Below the pieces are notes generated by a model that saw only the letters and a list, made by a program, of their open reading frames with translations, was not told the DNA's origin and did no database searches. From contig NW_020167554.1 of NCBI RefSeq assembly GCF_001641265.1, forward strand, positions 1 to 64,000: a DNA stretch of 64,000 nucleotides, written 5' to 3'. Position numbers and translations under genes: made by a program. Of the stretch, positions 42,392-53,700 are shown piece by piece (the first letter of the stretch is position 1; each line of letters begins with the position of its first letter). Source of the stretch: Pseudogymnoascus destructans (lineage: Eukaryota; Ascomycota; Leotiomycetes; Thelebolales; Thelebolaceae).

Positions 42392-44496
42392 TTAGCCCAC
42401 CAACCCCGCAACTCTCAACTGCTCCTTCACCAGACCCTTCATTCTCTCTATCCCGGTCGGTGTTCCGCTCCTCGAAGTTCCACTCTTAGGCGTTTCGCAC
42501 CTAGGCGGTGCCTCATACTTCATTTGTGATAGTAAAACCTCCTCTTCTATAACACCTTGACCCATCCTATGTATCTCTTGCTCGACGTCTGCAAGCAGTG
42601 CGTACACGTCTGAGTCGGCATAGATGCGGATGCTCTCTGCACTCGGTCTCCCTGCCGTACTATGGCTATCTCTATGTCGTTCATTAAATGGCTCGTTCTC
42701 TAGCGTGTGTGGTGGAGGAGGCGATGTCGATAGCTGCGGTGGCACTGGGCGCGCAAGGCGGGCTGGAGCCTCTGGCTCGGGCGATGCACGTCGCTTCGAC
42801 GAGCTAATAATTGGCGATGGTGACAGCGCCTTAGTGGGCGACCTCGGAGGTGTGTGGTTGGCTGTCGCGGGGGAGTGTAGAATATTTATTGCTTCATATT
42901 CGGGTATGCTTCTGTTATCTATCTCATTGCGCTGAGAGGGCATCATTAAGGCGGCAGCAACATGTTCGAAAAGCTTTTGTCGAACGCGTGTACGGCGGTT
43001 CTCCGCATATTCCACCTTAGATACCCAATCGTCGATGCTAGCGTCTAGCTCCGAAAGTGCCTCTTCCTGCTTTAAGATGGCATCATGTGAGAAGCGCGCA
43101 ACACGTGGCGACCGGAGGTAGCTGCAGATGCGGTCGTGGAGGTTGCGGCGACCAGACCGAAGAGATCGGTGAGTCCGACGGAGATACTCGCAGCGTTCAT
43201 CAAGAGCACGGAGTTCCTGGAGAGATGTTAGTCGATGACTTCATAATACAAGGCAAATAATGGGAGCTTGCTCACCCTTGATAAATCGCCTACATGCTTC
43301 GAAGCTAAAACTTCGAATTGCGCAGCTTGGCCTTGCGCCTGTTGCCTTAGAGCTTCGATGTCTTGTGGCGAGAACTTTGACGGCGCATCAGAAGCTTTGA
43401 CACCGGTGGGCAATGTGATAAAAGCCCTCTGTTCCTGTGCCTTCGTAGTGGCGCTTTTGATAGATGATCCATCCGCACGCTTCTTTGGCCGTCCACGGTC
43501 CATAATTGAAGCCTCTGATTCTGTGCGCCTATGGCCCGGCCTAGTCACGACCGCAAATGACGACGACTCTGAAAGGCCTCTAGTATGATTCCTTGGGGTT
43601 GGGCTTGGCTTACGGGTCGAGAATGACCCCTTTGGTGCTGGTGATGCTCGGCCCTGGGCTTGAGGGGATGAAGTGCTTGTTCCAGGAGCAAGCTTTAGTG
43701 GTACCAAACTTGCAGTAGACGCTGAGAAATCGGACAGCGGAGTGAATGGACTGAATGGAGTTACGGTTGGAACAACAGAAGGTAACGAAGGTAACGATGA
43801 AGCTAGCCCAGACTGGGGAGACGCTTCCGACAGCATCCTTGCTGACTTTGGTGGCACTTCTGGCGGAGTGTCGCTGAGGGAGCTCTGCTCACTGAGCCTG
43901 TTGAGAACTCTCTTAGGAAATGTATCTCTTCCGGGCGAGTCGTTCATATTAGTTGGGATTATAAGAGGGGCCAGCCTATTAGCATGCCTAGAGTGCATCT
44001 TAGAGCTCGGCGAAGCATAATTGCGGCGCTGGAGTATCCTCGAGACACGACGCTGCTTGATATCCACCACTGGCCCTTCGATGGCAGCGAACATTGACTC
44101 CCCAAATACATTCTGCCTCCAGCTTGGCTCGCCTGGGGCGCTGATTGAGCGCTCATGTACTGGAAACCTCCCTGGTATAGTTGCTAACGTTCATCAGCAA
44201 CAAATTCTTTATAACGAACCAAGCAGCTTACGAGAATCCATCGCAACCTCCTGAACCGTTGCCATATGTCCTAAATCCGTCACGCTGGGTTTTCGACGTC
44301 TGCCGAGATTTGGCTCCCTCTTCAGGCCATTAGTAGGGCTGGGTCCTTCCGCAGCATTCCCCTTGGCTGTCGTGGCATTTGGTAATGTTTGGTCCAATTC
44401 AGGAGTCTTGCGACCGAGAGAGGTGGTTATGGCAAGTTTCTCCTGACTCGAACTCGGAAATAGCTGGTATCTGGGTGGTTGGGATGGTTGGTGCAT
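42392..44496 (-). CDS. Fungal protein related to up-regulated-during-septation (Uds1-like) proteins
   Basis: Three exons on the minus strand, 44496-44232, 44171-43276 and 43216-42392, give 661 aa; donors GTAAGC and GTGAGC, phases agree. Most of the protein is Ser/Pro-rich and disordered with phosphorylation-like sites (SPTKALSPSP, RSGTPTG). The conserved core is helical: SKFSPQDIEALRQQAQGQAA, ELRALDERCEYLRRTHRSLR, SYLRSPRVARFSHDAILKQE and EYAENRRTRVRQKLFEHVAA. From memory this core is annotated in ascomycetes as a septation-related domain; the assignment rests on resemblance only. It probably acts in the cytoplasm or at the cell cortex. A GTG-initiated extension upstream of 44496 is not needed. 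Confidence 0.6.
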
Positions 44497-44958
44497 TCTC
44501 CACACATATTTATCTTTCTCTTTTCCGTCTATAAGACCTCGTTCCGGCGTTTGGCTCTATCGAAGGTTAGAAGTGTAGTGATAGATCTTGCGGAATTCTC
44601 ACTCGTTCATAGGTAGTATGTGGTGACGACTCTGGAGATGAGTATTTGTTTGATGCCAGCATCGAGGCGGGGTCGATCATTAAGTCGGCAATATGAGCCA
44701 TATTATTAGAGGGTTTCATCTCAAATTGCGTAATATAATTGCACATAGTAGGATTAGTAATAGCGTAGAACTAGTGTGGCGCTAGCTTAGAGCTAGTCCG
44801 CGGTAATCACCTAAGCCTAAAGTAGACTAGCATTCCTAGAACCAGGTGACCGTCAGGCAATCCAGTCTACTCGTAGCAATTGGTAAAAGTGATAATTTTG
44901 GTATTATCACCACAACTACGAATACTACCTAGCGTCCTTACCCTCACCACCCTTCCTT
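44497..44958. other. Intergenic stretch with promoter of the Uds1-like gene
   Basis: 462 bp. Contains CTAGC-rich segments near 44770-44840 (GCTAGCTTAGAGCTAG), possibly the edge of the transposon relic that follows. No gene. Confidence 0.4.
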
Positions 44959-45446
44959 ATGGAAGAAGATGATATCGTTGCCTTTGCGGCTGTCGCCGCA
45001 GCGGTGTACTACCCCGACAACAGCGCCAGGAAGGGCGACGGCGCCGAACTGCTTATGAATATAAGCAGTTTAAGTTTGACCTCAATTCTTGGGGCCCAGC
45101 CAAAACTCGACAAATCCTCCGGGCCCCCACCTCCCTTTATTATATCACATTACTAACTATCTACAAGCTTTACACGCGACGAGATCCGCCGAATCCTCCC
45201 CTCTGCTTTGCCTCGATAGGTAGTCTGGCGACACGGTGTTTGCCCCTCCCCCGAAACAGCCCTCTGCATTGTCCTTGCAAGGCTTGCATATCCTGGACCG
45301 TGGACAGCTTGCGTTGAGCTTTTTGGACGCTCCGCAAGCTGTCTACCGTCTTCAATGACACGGTACTCTTCTTGTACCGTCAATTTGAGGATCGCCTTGC
45401 GTGGCACCTCTTGCTAACTTATAGTCGGCTTGAGGGGTTTGCCGTT
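44959..45446 (+). pseudogene. PIF/Harbinger-like transposase N-terminal relic
   Basis: Reading through one TAG and two frame changes, the text runs FTRDEIRRILP ... ETALCIVLARLAYPGPWT, VELFGRSASCLSSVFND, LFLYRQFEDRLAWH and SRLEGFAVAM. This is the typical N-terminal region (Leu-rich, GRSxS..S.IFN) of fungal DDE-superfamily Harbinger-like transposases. The catalytic domain is missing. It starts near ATG 44959 (MEEDDIVAFAAVAAAV). Confidence 0.55.
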
Positions 45447-45973
45447 GCTATGCTGCTTACTAATTGCTATACTTGTCTGCGTGGGAACCAGACAAGTCAG
45501 AAGTTTAGATCTCCTCTACCAACGGTGTGGACTGTCGCTGATATTGACGTCGTGAACAACGTCAATATCAGCATATGCGTTACCAAGTGGGCTTGGAGAG
45601 GGAGGAAGGAAGTCGCTAGGGCCAGTTACTTGGCCCCAATTCACATTATTCGTAGCCATAGTTAGTAAACTTATAGAGTATATAGAAAATATATATATTA
45701 TCTTACGTCGTTAGAGTAGAGCCTCTGCCAAGGCTCTACTTTTTTACACTAATCTAGATGTAGGCATGTCTAGGTATGACCTTACGGAGCATAATTATGC
45801 TACGTGAGGACATACTTGCATACCTATGTATAGGTATGCTTTGGGTTTGGCGCTAGCAAGGTGGCGCCCGCTAGCATGGGGGTATTACAGGGGGCTACAG
45901 GGGGCTACAGGGGGCTACAGGGGGCTACAGGGGGTGGTGTAGATCTTACCGCTAACGGTATGTAATCATGTTA
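45447..45973. other. A/T-rich stretch ending in a 10-bp tandem repeat
   Basis: A 10-bp unit GGGGGCTACA is repeated at 45888-45935, preceded by GTAGGCATG / TAGGTATG repeats near 45760-45840. An inverted pair GATATTGACGTCGTGAAC / GTTCAC-type palindrome lies near 45540-45570. No gene. Confidence 0.55.
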
Positions 45974-46054
45974 CAGTACGGCGCCATAAGTAAACGAGTG
46001 TCTTTTTGTATGGGAGAAGCACAGACCTGTATGCATACGTATGGCGCCGTACTG
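45974..46054. mobile_element. Small MITE, family M1 copy 2 (81 bp, TA target duplication)
   Basis: Same terminal repeats as the copy at 25449-25559 (CAGTACGGCGCCA / TGGCGCCGTACTG), flanked by TA at 45972-45973 and 46055-46056. It lacks about 30 bp of the left inner part but shares the rest (GGGAGAAGCACAGACCTGTA). Confidence 0.92.
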
Positions 46055-47939
46055 TACGCTACGGTTCCAGGCGCAGGTCCGCCGACATTTGGACGGAAAG
46101 CCTACCGTTTAGGGTATAGAAATAGTGGCGAGCGTTGCATTGGTCGATGACGGGAAGAGTGAAATCGTTGGAGATGAGACATCTGAAACTCGGTGGATGT
46201 GACCAAGGTACGCTGGGACGCCCGCCAAGGGCCTTGACAGTCGTGAAGGTCGGTCGGAGTGGCCGTTTCTTCCCTGGTATCCGAGCTATCCACTCATGAG
46301 GAGCGAACTTGGTTAATGTTTCTGCACAGGCATCTACTATGGGCGAACAGGAGCAAACGGAGGTTGAGAGGTTATGTCCGCTTTCCATTGCGTTGGCCAA
46401 TTCTATGCGCCTCGCCCATCCGGTGACGCGCACGTTTCTCAATTTGAGCGTAAGAAATGCTCGAGGAGCATGGGTGGCACATTGTGTGATACGGCTCGGG
46501 CGGACGCAGGGTCACAACCCGAATGCCTTCAATCAGAGGATGATCATAGCTTCTAGCGAGAATGCATGACAGTGGCCGTTCATTCATGCACAGCAACAAT
46601 AGCGGCACCTGCATATGTGCAGCGGGACGGAGGAACCCATTTAGGGCCATTTTCTGGTCGATATGCACCATGCTTTCCCTGATACTACATACTCCCAAGT
46701 GCAGTATGCGTCTCAGTCTTCTGGTGAAGAGTTGCCGTCGTTCCACGTGCCAATGCTCGTATCCTTGCCTGCTCCTATTGCAGGGTGATGGAGAGGGGGT
46801 TGGTCAGTCACCACTTTTCGAAACCTGCATGTCCACAGCACGCGCTCGGGCTATTGTAGTGCCCGTGAACTGCATGTTCCTGCCATGTGTGTTGGGCACA
46901 CATAGATCAGATGAAACGGAATTGCTTGGTGTGGAACGAATTCATGGAGAGTTCGGTTTTAAAACGAAGTTTCAAGCAGCACAAAACATACTCGAGACTC
47001 TGTCGTTACTTTCTGTTACTGGAATACTTGATCTTGTCAACATGGTACATGCAATGGAGATGCAATGGCTTCGAAGCCTATGAACAAAAATGTTCGCGAA
47101 GTGCGTCCAGTATGACTTGATCGAGGTGTATGGAGTCAGTTTACTTCGACACAAAACGTGTTCAGGTCACACGTGGTAATGTTGGGTTAGATTGCCATCC
47201 AGTCGGACGAATTCGGCGTTAGACACCATGGAGGAAATCCCTTCATAATCTTATCATAATGCTTGATGAAGGAGGTGAAGGCTTCAGCCCTGGCTTGCGA
47301 GCAGCCGCTCCCTTCTCTGCTCGGAATTCGGTGCGGTTTCATCTGACCTTTTTTTCCTTTTGGGCCTTGGCCACGGCAGATAGAGGCTGCTAACTCCCCG
47401 CCAGTCCATAAGGTGCTACTATGGTGCTACTATGATATACACCCATGAACGAAGATGCACAAATAACCGTCTGTGCTTCGCTTGGTATTGTGTCAAGTTG
47501 TGTATGAGGCTTGGCAAGAAGCGGGGCAGCGTGTCCACGTCCTCCCCCACCCTCACTCGTAAATGCAAAGAACACGCGGAAAACGAGCAATCAAGTATGT
47601 GAGGGTAAATTTTGCGATATTGCTCTCTACTACTACCATTGAAGATCAGCAAGGGCAGCTGCTGCATCGGACAATCCATTGGTTTGAACTGGAGGTTTGA
47701 TCAAGTTTTCAAGCAACGCAACGCATCGACCCCTTCGGCAATCTCGTCCATTTGGTTTCGTCAGATACATCACTCGAGCCCCTCACCGGGATTACCATGT
47801 CATGGCTTCGGAACACAGCAATAAGGCCCTCCAACCACGTTCATGAATAGCACGCCCTCAAACGATCAAAGTCGGTCAACATATTAAACCAAGAGCGGAA
47901 TATTACCCAGTGCATGGTGCCACGAGTTGCAGCTATCAT
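46055..47939. other. 1.9-kb stretch without a supported gene
   Basis: Several frames of 80-170 codons are open on both strands (46309-46569, 46562-47083 plus; 46059-46442, 46372-46746 minus), but they overlap each other, lack recognisable domains and show no convincing splice structure. Likely old repeat sequence. Confidence 0.45.
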
Positions 47940-48172
47940 AGAGCCCAGACTTCCCCATCAGTTCGCTATAGATTCTCCCAACTTATTTGTATGCGTTGCT
48001 CTGCTTCTGTATGACTTTCCCCGTGGTGTACGGGGTAGGCTCTTGCCTTCGGTGCGTATTGAGTCAACTGCAATTGTATATCGTACGGTGCTTCGGTCAA
48101 GGTTTAGGTCGTGTGCAATCTTAGTAGGTGTTGCACCCTCTGACTGCCTCCCAATAATCTGCCCGCGTTAGT
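47940..48172 (-). pseudogene. Tc1/mariner-type transposase, DNA-binding relic
   Basis: On the minus strand the text QIIGRQSEGATPTKIAHDLN, then LDRSTVRYTIAVDSIRTEGK and SLPRTPRGKSY, is a helix-turn-helix typical of fungal Tc1/mariner transposases (IAxxLNLxRSTVxYTI followed by K-S-L-P-R). The catalytic DDE region is not found downstream, so only the N-terminal part survives. Confidence 0.65.
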
Positions 48173-48317
48173 ATGGGCTTAATTGGCCACCAGGCTGTCG
48201 ATTCCCATCAATTGGAGCCAAAGCCCTCCGAGTTGGTGGCATAATTATGGTTGTTGTACAAGGAGGGGTGGGTTACGCGACGCGATTTACGCATCAAATT
48301 GGAATTCGGTTAATAGC

Positions 48318-48512
48318 TGTAAAAGAGCCTTGGCTGAACAGGGCAGTGGGAAGTCACGTTGTAGATAGTTACGTAGTCAAGCTCTCTATTGAACGCTGAC
48401 CCTCCTCCGAAGGTCCGCGTTCCTACTATATACGATTCCGGGCAGGGTTCGGCCTCCGCCTTGGCAACTCATCGCACGTGATTGGAGTCCGCACGTGATA
48501 ATGCTCGTGACA
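48318..48512 (-). repeat. Gyp-F 3' LTR
   Basis: 195 bp, TGTAAAAGAGCC...GCTCGTGACA. It lacks the 12-bp TATGAAGACTGA segment of its partner at 54668-54873. The minus-strand TATA box (TATATAGTAGG) is preserved. Confidence 0.94.
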
Positions 48513-48758
48513 ATTATCCCCCCTTATGCGGCTCGAGCCCCTTTGAGCCCGAGAAGTGAATTCGGCCCGTGTTGTTTATTTTGGCTTGTTGCCGTGGCCG
48601 CTTAGCGGCAGCCCTGCCCCTGAGTAAGCGGTCCCGGGTCGCTTGCGCGTTGTTGTGTGTTGTTGTGTCGTTTTGACCGCTTCCTCCTTCGCCCTTTTTC
48701 CTCCAACTTCACCACCTTCAATTTCTCTTTACTGACTCAACCGATAGATCTCTTCAGG

Positions 48759-50682
48759 ATGGCCCCAAACGCCCCGCTAAAGGCAAGGGAAAAAAAACTG
48801 ACGCCGCAGCTTCTCAAAGCTCTCCCCGTGGCGCTGAGGCTGCCCCGGTGCCTGGCCCAAGCAACGCCACTGCTGCCACTCCGTCTGGCCTCGCTCGTGG
48901 TAGTCGCCTTGCCACTGTGGTCCAACCCCCGGAGAACCCTTTGCGTCATGCGCGCCTCCCACCCGTTGACACGGTGTCAGAGGTGATGTCTTCGCCCTTG
49001 AAGCCCCGCCGCGCCAAGCCGAAGGTCGCCATGTGTCTCCGTTGCTCTAAGAGAGTGTACAAGGATCGCGAGGATATGTGCTGCTCCCGCGTCAACGCTA
49101 TGACCCGCTGCACATACTGCCAGGAACATCGGGCAAAGTGTCTCCCTGTGTGTGTTTACCCTCCGCTTCGCCTCCTACTCCACTGACCCTGCATTCTAGA
49201 TTCCCCCCTGGGCTTTCCGCAAGTTCAATCGCTTGATGGCAGCATTTGAGAAGTACCAGGGCGCCATCGATCCCAGCATCCCTCGCCCAAACTTCAGCCA
49301 AACGACCGCGCACCGCCGCGCCAATATTTTAGAGGCGCTTCAGCTCCGCTACACGAAGTTTGTTGAGGCCGGAAAGAACTGTAATGGTGGGTGCACCAGA
49401 TATGAGAATCTAGCCACCCAAGGAAGGGATGAATTTACTAAGACAACACACTGTCTTAGGAAACAGAGCCAAAGGGTTGTAGCTTAGACTATTCCACAAC
49501 GCAGCAATCAGGTGTATGATGTGGTGAAGTGGTTTAGACAAGTTGCAACAAATGTTGAGTCTGAGAACTCAGGGGTAAGTCAGAGGTTAGCACCTCACTG
49601 ACTTTTCAAAAACAGAGAATAACAAGATCAATGCTTGGAAGCTTGGAAAAGACGTAGAAGTATGTGCTAGTCGATTTACTGTATTGCCTGCTTGCCCTTT
49701 CTTAAGGAAAGGGCAATCCTATTTATGCCAAAGGAGTGTAGTTCTCTCATTTTCCATGACTTTCCATGACTAACCAGGCTTGGTAAATGTATTAGAAATC
49801 AAGTGCGACCCACAACTAGCTTGCTAATCATGTAGTGAACGTAAGAGAATCCCATAGAACCATCTCTTGGGTTCCTAGCCTATAGGAAGTGAAAAGGAGG
49901 TCCAAGGTCAGAGTACCTATAGACAAATTATGTCATAACTTAACCAATCTTGTGGGTAACTAAGGAGCGATGACGTGTAATGAATCATAGATGGTTGTAG
50001 AAGCTTCTAGAGCTATCGTTCATGTTCCTAGGCCTCTAGTTGGTAGAGATATGCCATGTGGTAGTATTGGCCCACCCCCTTAAGGAGGAGAGTTTCTTAA
50101 TAACTTGTTCAATGAGTGTTCAAATGATATGCCGTGATGTATGTAGCATAAACAGATGTAGTAGAAGAGTTTGCAGCAATCGTTGAGTAGTATTGCTTCT
50201 GTTGTTGGTGTGATAAGCCAAGATATGTATGGTGACTTGTAGGTTTGAGGAGGAGATTTCTAAGTTTGCTCTTGAGTTTGATAGCAAACTGAGTGCAACG
50301 AATGTCAGTATGACAAGAACGTGATGCATCACCGCCTGCTCGTTGGGGAGGATTCCAAGCATTAGAAGGTGAACACCGGCCTGGCGATGCTGGAGATCGC
50401 CTCTGACATTCGCGGCCTACGCCGTACCATGAGGCACGCGAATGACATCCAGATGGCGCTGGTCCGTTGCCCCTCCATCTGCCCCCCGCTTTCCATGCTG
50501 ACCCTTGATAGCACGTCCACAACCCTACCGTCACTGCGACTGAGGAGTACGAGTCGTCTGGTAGCTAGGGTGAGGAGGACCCGCTGGTGGATGACGAGGA
50601 CGCTGAGGATTGGGAGCTGGCGACCGTTGTGGTCTCTGATGCTTAGGAGGAGGTTCCTGAGGAAATGGACCAGGACGCGTAG
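48759..50682 (+). pseudogene. Antisense accessory ORF (aORF) of Gyp-F, Cys-rich, three exons, interrupted by a solo LTR
   Basis: The start is ATG 48759, with a one-base shift in an A8 run (48790-48797), or else an exon boundary at TTCAG 48757. Exon 1 encodes an Ala/Pro-rich start, KPRRAKPK, then CLRC, CC, and C-X2-C-X6-C (CTYCQEHRAKC). Intron 1 is 49148-49199 (GTGTGT, CTGAC, CTAG). Exon 2 begins IPPWAF and reads on (LRYTKFVEAGKN) to the solo LTR insertion, resuming at 50316 as VMHHRLLVGEDSKH. Intron 2 is 50462-50511 (GTCCGT, GCTGAC, ATAG). Exon 3 is an acidic tail (GEEDPLVDDEDAEDWEL). Three in-frame TAG codons are the only stops, each fitting a former CAG. It converges with pol (57 bp apart). 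Role unknown. Confidence 0.65.
49380..50315 (-). repeat. Solo LTR of the Gyp-B family inside the Gyp-F accessory gene
   Basis: 936 bp, TGTAATGGTGGG...CAGTATGACA, the reverse complement of the LTR at 8377-9333. The target duplication AGAAC is perfect (49375-49379 and 50316-50320). Removing it restores the accessory reading frame, so the host frame was a real gene before insertion. Confidence 0.95.
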
Positions 50683-50739
50683 GTTGAGGCCCCACCTCGT
50701 GTGCGCTGGCCGGCTGTGGCCCCTTGCACTTTTGTACTT

Positions 50740-53700
50740 TCAGATAGTTCCAGTGACCTGAGGAATGGGCTGACCTGGCAGCTTCCTGCCATTTGTGGCA
50801 GATGAATTGACATTTTTCCCTCCCACTCGTGGCGCCTCCGTGACCCCTACGCTCGTCTCTCGCCTCTCATGATAAGGCTCAAGGAGGGACACATGGAAGG
50901 TTGGATGCACGCCCATTTCCTGAGGCAGCTCAAGCCGGTATGCCTGTTCCCCTATGATTTCTACAATCTTAAAGGGCCCTATGAGCCGTTCTGAGAGCTT
51001 CCTATTTGGATGTCGAAGATTTAAGTTCTTCGTTGATAGTAGCACCCTGTCCCCCATGCTATATTCCATTGGCTTACATTTGAGGTTGTAGTATTTCGTT
51101 TGTGCCTGGGTCGCTTTTACCCAGTGCCGCGCTAACGCTTCCCTTTCCTCTTGCATTTGGATTACCCGGTCTTTCGCCTCGGGTACGTCTCCCTTCCGAG
51201 GGGCGTCCGCGACACTTGCGTCTCCCATTTGTGGGTGGAAAGCCTTTAGTGCGTAAAAGGGGGTAGTTTGAATGGTGGAGTGGTGAGAGTTATTGTATGT
51301 GGCTTGCGCAAGCGGTAGTAGTGCTACCCAATCGTCCTGTAGGCTTGTTACGAACGACCGGAGATACTGCTCAATTGTTTAATTCTGCCTCTCAGTTTAG
51401 CCATCTGTCTGCGGGTGGAAAGCGGTGCTTAGACGCTGCCGTATCTTAAGGTAGAAACAGAGCGCAGCCCAATAATTACTCGTGAATACTGAGCCTCGGT
51501 CTGACACAATACCATTCGGGATTCCAAACTCTGGTAGGACGTAGCGAACGATGAGCAGAGTCAAATCATGTGCATTTATCGTCTTATTTGTTGCAATATA
51601 TATGGCGTATTTCGTGTAACGGTCTACTACTACAAGGATAGAGTCGTAGGCCTTCTTCATTATTGGGTGTAGGCTTGGTGGTAGGCCCATTATGAAATCC
51701 ATTGTGATCTCCTTTCCAGGGCCTTCCGGTTGTGGAAGCGATTGTAATTCGCCATAGGGGCGGTGCCTCTTCACTACCATCCGTTGGCAGATTTGGCAAG
51801 TCTTGACATACTCCTTTACATCCTTGCCCATCCGCGGCCACTTGTATTTGCGTTTAAGCAGCTGAAGCGTCTTCGCAACTCCGAAGTGGCCTGCAAGCAG
51901 GTCATCATGGTGTATTCGGAGAAGCTCTTCTATAAGGGCTGGGTCTTGTGGGATTGGTATGATACCGTTCTGGTATAGTATTCCGCTTTCTACCCGTAGC
52001 GCCCACTCTCTCTCAACGCCTTCATGGCGTGGATGTTGCTTCTTCATTCGCTTCACCCGGTCCCCTAGATATGGATCACCATTCTGTAGTTGGGAAATGA
52101 GCTTGCAGAGATCTACTGAGGGCTCCTCATATGGTGTCTCCTCGACTGTTCCGAGCACGGCTCGGCATCGGGACAGTGGGCTCTGCAGAGGCTCCTCACC
52201 ACCCTTTCGTGGGGTTCGCGTGAGCTTCTCTACTTTGTAGAGGATGTCTTTTGTTTCCGTTCGCTCGTCTGCTTTTGCAAAGACAGCGCGGATTCGAGTA
52301 CTCTCTTGCAACGCATCGCCCTCGCTATCTCTCGTAGCCTCACTCAACCCCCTCGCCAGCTTCTGCTGCAAGGTAGGGAGCAACCCATTATACGCCTGGT
52401 GTTGGCGGTCGACATAGTCAGGCCTACGGCTCGGACCATCTGCGGGGTTTGTGCAGCCAGGTCGATGTTCTATTTGGAAATCGAATCCTGCTAGGAATTC
52501 AATCCAATGAGCCTGCCGGTTATTAATGGATACTTTCTTCATGAAGTAAACCAGATTATTGTGATCAGTCCTCACCGTCACTGGAAAATTGCTATCCTGC
52601 ATGTAGTGGCGCCAGTGCTTAAAGGCCGCCACGATGGCGAGGAGCTCTATATCATGGACATCGTACCTGATTTCCGGGTCCTTGAGCTTCCTCGAGTAGA
52701 AGGCAATGGGGTGCCACCGTGTCACCCCCGCTTCGTCTGTGTTCGGCTGGGTTAAGATTGCCGCAATGGCCATTCCTGAACCGTCCATCTCTAGTCTTAT
52801 AGGCTGACTTGGATCAAAGTGGCAGAGGAGTGGAGCGGACGTGAAGGCCTTCTTCAACGTTCGAAAAGCCTCCGCTGCCTCACCGTTCCATGAAAACGGA
52901 CCACTCTTCTTCCCATTGTCACTTCCTTTCAAGAGCCCCGTGAGGGGTTGCGCTACACGCAAATACCCCTCGATGAACCTCCGATAGAAGTTCGCAAACC
53001 CAAGGAATACCTGTAGGTCTCGGAAACTTGTAGGCTCTGGCCATTCTGTGATTGTCCATAGACACCCCCTTTGTGGAGACGATGAACCCAAGAAATTCGA
53101 CCTCTGTCGTTGAGAACTTGCACTTCTTTAGATTGCAGTAGATCTTAAACTTCTGAAGCCGCTCGAGGACTGTGTGGACATGTTGCGGGTGTTCCTCCTT
53201 GTGCTTCGAGTAGATCAACACATCATCAAGGTACACTATGCAAATTATATCCACAAGTCCTGCAAGCGCTTCGTTAATGTAGGCTTGGAATGATGCGGGG
53301 GCGTTGCATAGCCCAAACGGCATCACTACGTATTCGAACAGACCGTATCTTGTTCGGAAAGCTGTTTTCCACTCGTCCCCTTTCCGAATTCTCATCCGCT
53401 GGTACGCATCCTTAGCGTCAAGCTTCGTGAACACTTCTGCACCACTTAGTCAGTCAAGGATCTCAGATATGAGGGGTATAGGGTGTCGATTCTTAATCAT
53501 CATTGCGTTTAGGCCACGATAATCCATGCACAAGCACTTGGAACCATCAGGTTTGGGGACAAAAAGGATTGGCGCCCCTGCTGGGCTCGTTGAGTTCCGG
53601 ATCCAGCCCCTTTGCAGGGAGTCTTCAAGGTAGACGCGAAGGGTTGACAGCTCCTTCGCGGAGAGGCTGTATATGGGTCCCCATGGGGGTTGCTTACCCG

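Noticed and set aside
44497..44507. Extension of the Uds1-like protein beyond 44496
   Set aside because: It depends on a GTG start; the ATG at 44496 is sufficient.
46309..47083. Frames of 86 and 173 codons, with antisense frames of similar size
   Set aside because: Overlapping on both strands, no recognisable domain, splice structure or start context; region looks like old repeat.
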